Positions 19,232 through 30,904 of a stretch of DNA of 64,000 bases are shown here, piece after piece (positions within the stretch are counted from its first letter, which is position 1; every line of letters begins with the position of its first letter). The stretch comes from Chelydra serpentina. Its lineage: Eukaryota; Chordata; Testudines; Chelydridae. Below the pieces are notes generated by a model. That model had not been told where the DNA came from and did not search any database. It saw only the letters and a program-made list of their open reading frames with translations. The stretch lies in contig JBAIAC010000132.1 in the NCBI GenBank assembly GCA_037349315.1, forward strand, positions 1,488,001-1,552,000. Reading direction: 5' to 3'. Both the position numbers and the translations under genes were made by a program.

Positions 19232-21630
19232 AAGTCCCCACCGCTCAGCCGCCGCCTGCCCTCGCTCGCCCAACACTCTCAACCCACGGTGGGGAACGCC
19301 CCAGCCAGCCTCCCTCGCCCCACCCCCACTACCACGAGCTGCCCCGTCCTGGCCCCTGGGCCACACTCTTCTCCACACCCAGCCCCAGGTGCCAGATTCC
19401 CGCCCTGCTCGGTAGCCTGCTCCCACAATGCTCTGCTCGCACACATAACTGCAAACGTGCCCATGCGGCACCGCCCCTCCGGAAACAGAGAAAACATGGG
19501 GATTCGTTATTCTAATTCAGGGATAGGCAACCTATGGCACGCGTGCCAAAGGCGGCACGCGAGCTGATTTTCAGTGGCGCTCACACCGGTCCAGGGGGCT
19601 CTGCATTTTAATTTAATTTTAAATGAAGCTTCTTAAACATTTTAAAAACCTTATTTACTTTATATACAACAATAGTTTAGTTCTATATTTTAGACTTATA
19701 GAAAGAGAGCTTCTGAAAACGTTAAAATGCATTACTGGCACGCAAAACCTTAAATTAGACTGAATAAATGAAGACTCGGAACACCACTTCTGAAAGGTTG
19801 CCGACCCCTGCTTTAGATTGTATAATTTGGGTGTCTTTCTCTCGTGGTCTCCATGGAGAGGAATATTTAGGAATTTCTCCTTTTCGGGGGGGGGGGTTCA
19901 TTTCAGTGAGGTTGTTACCTCTCCTTTAACAACAGCAACACCTTCTGGTTGGACTTTGCTGCTCGAACTTCTCTGGAAGGCTGAAGCTTAAATTGTAAAA
20001 AACCAGAGCTTTGGAAAATATGGTTTATATATGTAGAGCTTGATGTGTTAGCGAGATGTTTTTCCAGCAGGGGACTATTTTGTGATCTCTGTTCCTCTTG
20101 CTCTTTGGTTTCATAAGTTTTTGGTGTTAGTGATTAGCTGAGGCAAGGCTTGCGTAATGTCGAAAATAACTTTCAGATATATTTTCAAGTTCCTTTGTTT
20201 TCCCCATGCATGATTGCATTTCCAAAGAAAGGAATTAGAATAACGAATCCCCATGTTTTCTGTGTTCATATTTAATGGGTCAAAAAGGGTATTCATACTG
20301 GCCTACCCAGTTATTCTAAATGACCACATGCAGCAGAGCTCATTAACAATGAATTCTTTCACCCCATGATTTCCCGTGAGAAGGCCACAGTGGCTCAGAC
20401 TAATGGTCCATCTAGCCCAGTATTGTGTCTCTGACCTTGGCCACTACAAGAACGTCTGGTGGAGTGTACAGCACAGGACCATTTGGAGTGATCCACCCTC
20501 ATCTTCCACTCCTGCTCTCTGTGTAGTCAGAGATTTAGGGCTTGCCTCGAGCATGGGATTGCATCACTGACCAACTTCCCCAATGACTCTTGGTGGACCT
20601 AGTCTCTATTAACTTCTCTCATTCTCGGTGGAAGCCAGGTATACTTGTAGCCCTCACAGCATACACGGCAAGGAGTTCTGCACGTTCATTTTGTCACCCC
20701 CACCACCTTTACTGTATTGGGCGAAAAGGGTAAATAACACTTTGCTCTTCACTTTAGCCACGTCATTCATGGTTTGACAGACCTCTCTCATCGTGGTTCT
20801 CAACCTTTTTTTCACCGGGGCCCCTAAAATGAAACAAACAGCCCTGCGGTTCCCCAACCGGAGGTGAAGCGGAGGGGGAGAAGCACACGGGGTCACCTGC
20901 CCCCCACGTTCTGCCCTCCATTTTGCCATGCTCCCTGAAATGCTAATGTAACAGGGCAGAGCAGTGTCGCCTTGGCTAGCTGCTGCCTGCTCGTGGAGTC
21001 AGTGGCTGTGAGGCAACCCTCACTGATGGCAGGGGGAGATTTCTCTTGTGCCGTGATACTTCCGTTTGTTCTTGTTGTTGTTGTTGTTGGGCCCCTCCTC
21101 TCCCCTCCTCTTCCCTCCCCTTTCCTTCCCTTCCTCCACCCCCCGCAAAGGAGGCAGGCAGGCTTGGTGGCCCGCTGAAGTGAGTCGGAGGTGGGTCAAG
21201 CCCAGGTTTCTTTTGGCAGACGCCCGGTTGAGAACCGGTGCCGTACCGTATCCCTCCCTAGTCATCTCTTGTCAAAACTGACCAGTGTCTGTAGTCTCGC
21301 CTCATACTTTGGAAGTCTGCTATTTACCCCTTTCCACTGTGAAAACTGACTATTTATTGCCACCCTTTGTTTCCTAGCTGCTAACCGGTTACTGATCCAT
21401 GAGAGGGCTGAAGCCAGCTCGTGACTGTGAGCGCCAACCGCAGGGCAGACGGTTAAGAAGCAGGGCACAATCCGTCCAAGTTGGTTGTGTGTTCTAGATT
21501 CAGATTTCGCCACGTGTCGGATTATGGATTATGTGCCTTTGATGACTTTTTACACCAAATTTGCTATTTGGGGATCACTTAAGCATTATGTGCAGACGAC
21601 TGGAAATGTTTTTATTAAGCTGTATTTTAG

Positions 21631-21817
21631 ATCATTTTAACATTAGCTTGACTCAAAATTTTAAATCTGTTCTTATGGCTTTAATAACTGATACTTCCTC
21701 TATCTGAGGACTATCTATTAAACTGATTTTTGGAATAGGGAGATGGAATGGCAGCTTTCTCCATCCACTGCACACATCGCCGTTATTGCAGTACTGGACC
21801 TCCAGGAACGGTGGACC
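21631..21817 (+). pseudogene. U2-B relic, unit 5
   Basis: Majority sequence. Confidence 0.85.
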
Positions 21818-22721
21818 TCCCTGTGGGGAGAATATCATGGCTGAAGAGCAGCGAAGAAACGTGGTGTTGTCTGTGTTAACATTTGGTTTGTACTAAGAGT
21901 ACGGTTTTGAGTCATTTGTAACTCTTTGGTTAGTTATTAGGAAGATCTTAGTAGTAGGCCTCTGAGTTGAAAGGCTGCTCTTGCAGATTTTACTTTGTCA
22001 TTGCTCGTAGGTCAGTTAAACAGCTGCTTTCTTAGTCTATTCTGTGTCGGTTCTTAAACCGCTCTCCTTAGTACACCGTCCGGAATTGATTGCACGGTTT
22101 GGATCATTCTTTCCCTCGTCTCCCCACAGAAAAGAAATTTTCCATCCCTTTCCCGTTGGGAAAACGCCACCGTTTTAACTTAGGAAACAGTCTCGGTAAA
22201 TCTTTTGCCCAGACCAGGGATAGTTCACAGGAGCAGAAGAGGAGGAAGGTTGCGGCCCTTTGAGTCAGATTCATAGCGTTTAAGGCCAGAAGGAGCCAGC
22301 CGATCACCTCAGCGGGACTGAGGTGCACCAATGCCCGAGGCCCTGCAATGGCAAGGAGTTGAGTTGATGCAATTGACTGTATGTTTGAGATAGTTCTGTG
22401 GGAAGGAGCAGAAAAGAGCATTGGGGCTGCGGTCTAGCGCTTGCACAGGCTTTCGGTGCCCTGTTCTGCTGTAAGAGTCAACACGGAGAGATTGCTGGTC
22501 ACAGGTGGGTTTGTGCAAATTAGGAGTGTCCAGGGAACTGCCTTTGAACAGAATTGTGTGTTAAGGGTTCTTGCTTTGAATTCTTCCACTGGAGTCATTT
22601 CGGGGAAGTGATCCTCACTTAGCGTTACCCAGTGATGGTGTTTGTTACGTGTCTCGGAGCTCGTCACGGTGAGGTAGAAAGCGTTGGGGGCAGGGGTGTG
22701 CGTGCGTCACAGAGTCTCCGC

Positions 22722-22910
22722 ATGGCTTCTCGGCTCCTCGGAGCTCAGATCAAGTGTAGTATCTGTTCTTATCAGTTTAATATCTGGTAGGTCCTTTAGT
22801 TGAGGACTGTATATTAAATGGATTTTTGAAACAGGGGGATGGAAGAGGAGCTTGCTCGGTCCACCCTATGCATCAACCTGGTATTGCAGTGTCTCCAGGA
22901 CCGGTGCGTC
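22722..22910 (+). ncRNA. RNU2: U2 snRNA gene (U2-A), unit 5
   Basis: AUGGC start and gctcggtcc. Its upstream region has gagtcaacacgg, between -240 and -260, shared with unit 8 only. Confidence 0.92.
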
Positions 22911-23763
22911 TCCTTTTGGGGAGAATGTTCTGGTTAGAAAAGCAGGAAGAGTTTTACGGTGATGATGCTTCTTTAAAGCAGATTTTTTTCAAGTAGTTGA
23001 AAAATCTGAGTTCTTTAGCTAGCGCTTTGGCTTCTTTATGATAAAATACCGTTACGATGTCTTGGGAGCATTTTGTGAGTCTATAACAGTGAGGTTCTTT
23101 CTTGCCCCATCTCAGAAAAAGATAGATTAGAATTGGAAAGACTCAGAAAAAAGGGGCAACAAAATGATGAGGGGATATGGGACTGCGTCTGTATAAGAAG
23201 AGATTAATCAGATTGGGACTTTTCAGCTGGGAAAAGGGACAACTAAAGGGGGATACGATGGAGGTCTATAAAATCATGACTGGTGTGGAGAAAGTAAATA
23301 AAGAAGTGTTATTGACTCCTTCTCATAACACAAGGTCTAGGGGTCACCAAATGAAATTAATAGGTAGCAGGTTTAAAACAAACAAACGGAAGTGTTTCTT
23401 CCCACAACACACAGTCAACCTGTGGAACTCTTTGCCACAGGATGTTCTGTAGGCCAAGACTATAACAGGGTTCAAAAAAGAACTTTGTTGGACTGACCGC
23501 CTGTGGGAAGCGCGGACACGCCAAGGGCTAGAAGCAGGGAAGAAGAGACCAAAGGAGCCAGTGGAACCTCGGCTTGAGTCAAGAGAAGACACAGGCATCA
23601 AGTGTCTTCTTAGAGCAGCCTACAGAATAGGCCTGTCATGAAAAGATGGGAAAACAGCCCCAGTAACAGATAAAGACACTGCTTCAACACAGGCTAAGGA
23701 AAAATTACAGAGTGCTCCAAAGAACACTTCCTGAGATCTTGCTTTCTTTCCACAACTGCGCAC

Positions 23764-23927
23764 CAGGGGAAAGCGCGAACGCAGTCCCCCACTACCACAA
23801 ATTCTGCAGTTGAGTTTCCCACATTTGGGGAAATCACAGAGGTCAGCACGCCCGCAGTGCAATGGATGAGCCTCACGCTGGGAAAACCACCTTGCTGATC
23901 ATGGTATCTCCCCTGCCAGGTAAGTAT
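23764..23927 (-). ncRNA. RNU1: U1 snRNA gene, unit 6 (U78C allele)
   Basis: Full length with U78C in stem II (plus strand cagcacgcccgc). The same change occurs in unit 9. This is the only U1 gene of the composite 6,977-bp unit. Confidence 0.96.
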
Positions 23928-26326
23928 AAGTCCCCACCGCTCAGCCGCCGCCTGCCCTCGCTCGCCCAACACTCTCAACCCACGGTGGGGAACGCCCCAG
24001 CCAGCCTCCCTCGCCCCACCCCCACTACCACGAGCTGCCCCGTCCTGGCCCCTGGGCCACACTCTTCTCCACACCCAGCCCCAGGTGCCAGATTCCCGCC
24101 CTGCTCGGTAGCCTGCTCCCACAATGCTCTGCTCGCACACATATCTGCAAACGTGCTCACGCGGCACCGCCCCTCCGGAAACAGAGAAAACATGGGGATT
24201 CGTTATTCTAATTCAGGGATAGGCAACCTATGGCACGCGTGCCAAAGGCGGCACGCGAGCTGATTTTCAGTGGCGCTCACACCGGTCCAGGGGGCTCTGC
24301 ATTTTAATTTAATTTTAAATGAAGCTTCTTAAACATTTTAAAAACCTTATTTACTTTATATACAACAATAGTTTAGTTCTATATTTTAGACTTATAGAAA
24401 GAGAGCTTCTGAAAACGTTAAAATGCATTACTGGCACGCAAAACCTTAAATTAGACTGAATAAATGAAGACTCGGAACACCACTTCTGAAAGGTTGCCGA
24501 CCCCTGCTTTAGATTGTATAATTTGGGTGTCTTTCTCTCGTGGTCTCCATGGAGAGGAATATTTAGGAATTTCTCCTTTTCGGGGGGGGGGGTTCATTTC
24601 AGTGAGGTTGTTACCTCTCCTTTAACAACAGCAACACCTTCTGGTTGGACTTTGCTGCTCGAACTTCTCTGGAAGGCTGAAGCTTAAATTGTAAAAAACC
24701 AGAGCTTTGGAAAATATGGTTTATATATGTAGAGCTTGATGTGTTAGCGAGATGTTTTTCCAGCAGGGGACTATTTTGTGATCTCTGTTCCTCTTGCTCT
24801 TTGGTTTCATAAGTTTTTGGTGTTAGTGATTAGCTGAGGCAAGGCTTGCGTAATGTCGAAAATAACTTTCAGATATATTTTCAAGTTCCTTTGTTTTCCC
24901 CATGCATGATTGCATTTCCAAAGAAAGGAATTAGAATAACGAATCCCCATGTTTTCTGTGTTCATATTTAATGGTACAAAAAGGGTATTCATACTGGCCT
25001 ACCCAGTTATTCTAAATGACCACATGCAGCAGAGCTCATTAACAATGAATTCTTTCACCCCATGATTTCCCGTGAGAAGGCCACAGTGGCTCAGACTAAT
25101 GGTCCATCTAGCCCAGTATTGTGTCTCTGACCTTGGCCACTACAAGAACGTCTGGTGGAGTGTACAGCACAGGACCATTTGGAGTGATCCACCCTCATCT
25201 TCCACTCCTGCTCTCTGTGTAGTCAGAGATTTAGGGCTTGCCTCGAGCATGGGATTGCATCACTGACCAACTTCCCCAATGACTCTTGGTGGACCTAGTC
25301 TCTATTAACTTCTCTCATTCTCGGTGGAAGCCAGGTATACTTGTAGCCCTCACAGCATACACGGCAAGGAGTTCTGCACGTTCATTTTGTCACCCCCACC
25401 ACCTTTACTGTATTGGGCGAAAAGGGTAAATAACACTTTGCTCTTCACTTTAGCCACGTCATTCATGGTTTGACAGACCTCTCTCATCGTGGTTCTCAAC
25501 CTTTCTTTCACCGGGGCCCCTAAAATGAAACAAACAGCCCTGCGGTTCCCCAACCGGAGGTGAAGCGGAGGGGGAGAAGCACACGGGGTCACCTGCCCCC
25601 CACGTTCTGCCCTCCATTTTGCCATGCTCCCTGAAATGCTAATGTAACAGGGCAGAGCAGTGTCGCCTTGGCTAGCTGCTGCCTGCTCGTGGAGTCAGTG
25701 GCTGTGAGGCAACCCTCACTGATGGCAGGGGGAGATTTCTCTTGTGCCGTGATACTTCCGTTTGTTCTTGTTGTTGTTGTTGTTGGGCTCCTCCTCTCCC
25801 CTCCTCTTCCCTCCCCTTTCCTTCCTTTCCTCCACCCCCCGCAAAGGAGGCAGGCAGGCTTGGTGGCCCGCTGAAGTGAGTCGGAGGTGGGTCAAGCCCA
25901 GGTTTCTTTTGGCAGACGCCCGGTTGAGAACCGGTGCCGTACCGTATCCCTCCCTAGTCATCTCTTGTCAAAACTGACCAGTGTCTGTAGTCTCGCCTCA
26001 TACTTTGGAAGTCTGCTATTTACCCCTTTCCACTGTGAAAACTGACTATTTATTGCCACCCTTTGTTTCCTAGCTGCTAACCGGTTACTGATCCATGAGA
26101 GGGCTGAAGCCAGCTCGTGACTGTGAGCGCCAACCGCAGGGCAGACGGTTAAGAAGCAGGGCACAATCCGTCCAAGTTGGTTGTGTGTTCTAGATTCAGA
26201 TTTCGCCACGTGTCGGATTATGGATTATGTGCCTTTGATGACTTTTTACACCAAATTTGCTATTTGGGGATCACTTAAGCATTATGTGCAGACGACTGGA
26301 AATGTTTTTATTAAGCTGTATTTTAG

Positions 26327-26513
26327 ATCATTTTAACATTAGCTTGACTCAAAATTTTAAATCTGTTCTTATGGCTTTAATAACTGATACTTCCTCTATC
26401 TGAGGACTATCTATTAAACTGATTTTTGGAATAGGGAGATGGAATGGCAGCTTTCTCCATCCACTGCACACATCGCCGTTATTGCAGTACTGGACCTCCA
26501 GGAACGGTGGACC
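26327..26513 (+). pseudogene. U2-B relic, unit 6 (first of two in the composite)
   Basis: Majority sequence. It lies inside the 2,281-bp duplicated segment, so the composite unit has two U2-B copies. Confidence 0.85.
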
Positions 26514-28607
26514 TCCCTGTGGGGAGAATATCATGGCTGAAGAGCAGCGAAGAAACGTGGTGTTGTCTGTGTTAACATTTGGTTTGTACTAAGAGTACGG
26601 TTTTGAGTCATTTGTAACTCTTTGGTTAGTTATTAGGAAGATCTTATTAGTAGGCCTCTGAGTTGAAAGGCTGCTCTTGCAGATTTTACTTTGTCATTGC
26701 TCGTAGGTCAGTTAAACAGCTGCTTTCTTAGTCTATTCTGTGTCGGTTCTTAAACCGCTCTCCTTAGTACACCGTCCGGAATTGATTGCACGGTTTGGAT
26801 CATTCTTTCCCTCGTCTCCCCACAGAAAAGAAATTTTCCATCCCTTTCCCGTTGGGAAAACGCCACCGTTTTAACTTAGGAAACAGTCTCGGTAAATCTT
26901 TTGCCCAGACCAGGGATAGTTCACAGGAGCAGAAGAGGAGGAAGGTTGCGGCCCTTTGAGTCAGATTCATAGCGTTTAAGGCCAGAAGGAGCCAGCCGAT
27001 CACCTCAGCGGGACTGAGGTGCACCAATGCCCGAGGCCCTGCAATGGCAAGGAGTTGAGTTGATGCAATTGACTGTATGTTTGAGATAGTTCTGTGGGAA
27101 GGAGCAGAAAAGAGCATTGGGGCTGCGGTCTAGCGCTTGCACAGGCTTTCGGTGCCCTGTTCTGCTGTAAGAGTGAACACTGAGAGATTGCTGGTCACAG
27201 GTGGGTTTGTGCAAATTAGGAGTGTCCCCATGTTTTCTGTGTTCATATTTAATGGTACAAAAAGGGTATTCATACTGGCCTACCCAGTTATTCTAAATGA
27301 CCACATGCAGCAGAGCTCATTAACAATGAATTCTTTCACCCCATGATTTCCCGTGAGAAGGCCACAGTGGCTCAGACTAATGGTCCATCTAGCCCAGTAT
27401 TGTGTCTCTGACCTTGGCCACTACAAGAACGTCTGGTGGAGTGTACAGCACAGGACCATTTGGAGTGATCCACCCTCATCTTCCACTCCTGCTCTCTGTG
27501 TAGTCAGAGATTTAGGGCTTGCCTCGAGCATGGGATTGCATCACTGACCAACTTCCCCAATGACTCTTGGTGGACCTAGTCTCTATTAACTTCTCTCATT
27601 CTCGGTGGAAGCCAGGTATACTTGTAGCCCTCACAGCATACACGGCAAGGAGTTCTGCACGTTCATTTTGTCACCCCCACCACCTTTACTGTATTGGGCG
27701 AAAAGGGTAAATAACACTTTGCTCTTCACTTTAGCCACGTCATTCATGGTTTGACAGACCTCTCTCATCGTGGTTCTCAACCTTTCTTTCACCGGGGCCC
27801 CTAAAATGAAACAAACAGCCCTGCGGTTCCCCAACCGGAGGTGAAGCGGAGGGGGAGAAGCACACGGGGTCACCTGCCCCCCACGTTCTGCCCTCCATTT
27901 TGCCATGCTCCCTGAAATGCTAATGTAACAGGGCAGAGCAGTGTCGCCTTGGCTAGCTGCTGCCTGCTCGTGGAGTCAGTGGCTGTGAGGCAACCCTCAC
28001 TGATGGCAGGGGGAGATTTCTCTTGTGCCGTGATACTTCCGTTTGTTCTTGTTGTTGTTGTTGTTGGGCCCCTCCTCTCCCCTCCTCTTCCCTCCCCTTT
28101 CCTTCCTTTCCTCCACCCCCCGCAAAGGAGGCAGGCAGGCTTGGTGGCCCGCTGAAGTGAGTCGGAGGTGGGTCAAGCCCAGGTTTCTTTTGGCAGACGC
28201 CCGGTTGAGAACCGGTGCCGTACCGTATCCCTCCCTAGTCATCTCTTGTCAAAACTGACCAGTGTCTGTAGTCTCGCCTCATACTTTGGAAGTCTGCTAT
28301 TTACCCCTTTCCACTGTGAAAACTGACTATTTATTGCCACCCTTTGTTTCCTAGCTGCTAACCGGTTACTGATCCATGAGAGGGCTGAAGCCAGCTCGTG
28401 ACTGTGAGCGCCAACCGCAGGGCAGACGGTTAAGAAGCAGGGCACAATCCGTCCAAGTTGGTTGTGTGTTCTAGATTCAGATTTCGCCACGTGTCGGATT
28501 ATGGATTATGTGCCTTTGATGACTTTTTACACCAAATTTGCTATTTGGGGATCACTTAAGCATTATGTGCAGACGACTGGAAATGTTTTTATTAAGCTGT
28601 ATTTTAG

Positions 28608-28794
28608 ATCATTTTAACATTAGCTTGACTCAAAATTTTAAATCTGTTCTTATGGCTTTAATAACTGATACTTCCTCTATCTGAGGACTATCTATTAAAC
28701 TGATTTTTGGAATAGGGAGATGGAATGGCAGCTTTCTCCATCCACTGCACACATCGCCGTTATTGCAGTACTGGACCTCCAGGAACGGTGGACC
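28608..28794 (+). pseudogene. U2-B relic, unit 7 (second of two in the composite)
   Basis: Same sequence as the unit-6 copy, exactly 2,281 bp downstream. Confidence 0.85.
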
Positions 28795-29698
28795 TCCCTG
28801 TGGGGAGAATATCATGGCTGAAGAGCAGCGAAGAAACGTGGTGTTGTCTGTGTTAACATTTGGTTTGTACTAAGAGTACGGTTTTGAGTCATTTGTAACT
28901 CTTTGGTTAGTTATTAGGAAGATCTTATTAGTAGGCCTCTGAGTTGAAAGGCTGCTCTTGCAGATTTTACTTTGTCATTGCTCGTAGGTCAGTTAAACAG
29001 CTGCTTTCTTAGTCTATTCTGTGTCGGTTCTTAAACCGCTCTCCTTAGTACACCGTCCGGAATTGATTGCACGGTTTGGATCATTCTTTCCCTCGTCTCC
29101 CCACAGAAAAGAAATTTTCCATCCCTTTCCCGTTGGGAAAACGCCACCGTTTTAACTTAGGAAACAGTCTCGGTAAATCTTTTGCCCAGACCAGGGATAG
29201 TTCACAGGAGCAGAAGAGGAGGAAGGTTGCGGCCCTTTGAGTCAGATTCATAGCGTTTAAGGCCAGAAGGAGCCAGCCGATCACCTCAGCGGGACTGAGG
29301 TGCACCAATGCCCGAGGCCCTGCAATGGCAAGGAGTTGAGTTGATGCAATTGACTGTATGTTTGAGATAGTTCTGTGGGAAGGAGCAGAAAAGAGCATTG
29401 GGGCTGCGGTCTAGCGCTTGCACAGGCTTTCGGTGCCCTGTTCTGCTGTAAGAGTGAACACTGAGAGATTGCTGGTCACAGGTGGGTTTGTGCAAATTAG
29501 GAGTGTCCAGGGAACTGCCTTTGAACAGAATTGTGTGTTAAGGGTTCTTGCTTTGAATTCTTCCACTGGAGTCATTTCGGGGAAGTGATCCTCACTTAGC
29601 GTTACCCAGTGATGGTGTTTGTTACGTGTCTCGGAGCTCGTCACGGTGAGGTAGAAAGCGTTGGGGGCAGGGGTGTGCGTGCGTCACAGAGTCTCCGC

Positions 29699-29887
29699 AT
29701 GGCTTCTCGGCTCCTCGGAGCTCAGATCAAGTGTAGTATCTGTTCTTATCAGTTTAATATCTGGTAGGTCCTTTAGTTGAGGACTGTATATTAAATGGAT
29801 TTTTGAAACAGGGGGATGGAAGAGGAGCTTGCTCGGTCCACCCTATGCATCAACCTGGTATTGCAGTGTCTCCAGGACCGGTGCGTC
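29699..29887 (+). ncRNA. RNU2: U2 snRNA gene (U2-A), composite unit 6/7
   Basis: The single U2-A of the 6,977-bp composite. It has the AUGGC haplotype and an intact octamer and PSE upstream. Confidence 0.92.
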
Positions 29888-30740
29888 TCCTTTTGGGGAG
29901 AATGTTCTGGTTAGAAAAGCAGGAAGAGTTTTACGGTGATGATGCTTCTTTAAAGCAGATTTTTTTCAAGTAGTTGAAAAATCTGAGTTCTTTAGCTAGC
30001 GCTTTGGCTTCTTTATGATAAAATACCGTTACGATGTCTTGGGAGCATTTTGTGAGTCTATAACAGTGAGGTTCTTTCTTGCCCCATCTCAGAAAAAGAT
30101 AGATTAGAATTGGAAAGACTCAGAAAAAAGGGGCAACAAAACGATGAGGGGATACGGGACTGCGTCTGTATAAGAAGAGATTAATCAGATTGGGACTTTT
30201 CAGCTGGGAAAAGGGACGACTAAAGGGGGATACGATGGAGGTCTATAAAATCATGACTGGTGTGGAGAAAGTAAATAAAGAAGTGTTATTGACTCCTTCT
30301 CATAACACAAGGTCTAGGGGTCACCAAATGAAATTAATAGGTAGCAGGTTTAAAACAAACAAACGGAAGTGTTTCTTCCCACAACACACAGTCAACCTGT
30401 GGAACTCTTTGCCACAGGATGTTCTGTAGGCCAAGACTATAACAGGGTTCAAAAAAGAACTTTGTTGGACTGACCGCCTGTGGGAAGCGCGGACACGCCA
30501 AGGGCTAGAAGCAGGGAAGAAGAGACCAAAGGAGCCAGTGGAACCTCGGCTTGAGTCAAGAGAAGACACAGGCATCAAGTGTCTTCTTAGAGCAGCCGAC
30601 AGAATAGGCCTGTCATGAAAAGATGGGAAAACAGCCCCAGTAACAGATAAAGACACTGCTTCAACACAGGCTAAGGAAAAATTACAGAGTGCTCCAAAGA
30701 ACACTTCCTGAGATCTTGCTTTCTTTCCACAACTGCGCAC

Positions 30741-30904
30741 CAGGGGAAAGCGCGAACGCAGTCCCCCACTACCACAAATTCTGCAGTTGAGTTTCCCACA
30801 TTTGGGGAAATCACAGAGGTCAGCACACCCGCAGTGCAATGGATGAGCCTCACGCTGGGAAAACCACCTTGCTGATCATGGTATCTCCCCTGCCAGGTAA
30901 GTAT
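30741..30904 (-). ncRNA. RNU1: U1 snRNA gene, unit 8
   Basis: Full length, same class as unit 1, with the same distal-promoter variant as unit 5. Confidence 0.96.

Larger units (their letters stand above)
18778..23473. repeat. Array unit 5 (4696 bp)
   Basis: Near twin of unit 8, 11,673 bp downstream. Both share gtgcccatgcgg upstream of U1 (near 19457 and 31130), aatgggtcaaaa (near 20274 and 31947), gagtcaacacgg upstream of U2-A, and agggacaac in CR1. Confidence 0.97.
23474..27226. repeat. Array unit 6, 5' part of a composite unit (3753 bp)
   Basis: It runs normally from the landmark through U1 and U2-B to just past the U2-A octamer, then jumps at 27225-27227 back to a position about 1,470 bases into a unit. 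U2-A and the CR1 end are therefore absent from this part. Private variants are cagcctacag (near 23618) and gggctcctcc (near 25786). Confidence 0.95.
24946..29507. repeat. Internal tandem duplication of 2,281 bp in the composite unit
   Basis: 24946-27226 is repeated as 27227-29507. Across the joint, left sequence ...gagtgtcc meets right sequence tccccatg..., sharing tcc as 3-bp microhomology (27225-27227). The left partner is a few bases past the U2-A octamer; the right partner is inside the 30-bp inverted-repeat arm. Confidence 0.92.
27227..30450. repeat. Array unit 7, 3' part of a composite unit (3224 bp)
   Basis: It lacks the first ~1,470 bases of a unit, so it has no U1 gene, no U1 promoter and no 741-1033-type hAT. 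It carries U2-B, U2-A and CR1. Its early part shares ccttcctttcctcc (near 28103) with unit 6 alone, so it is best explained as an internal 2,281-bp tandem duplication of one unit rather than a fusion of two diverged units. Confidence 0.95.

Noticed and set aside
27137..27346. 69-aa open frame unique to the composite unit
   Set aside because: It is created by the duplication joint at 27225-27227, joining U2-A upstream sequence to the inverted-repeat arm, with no sign of function.
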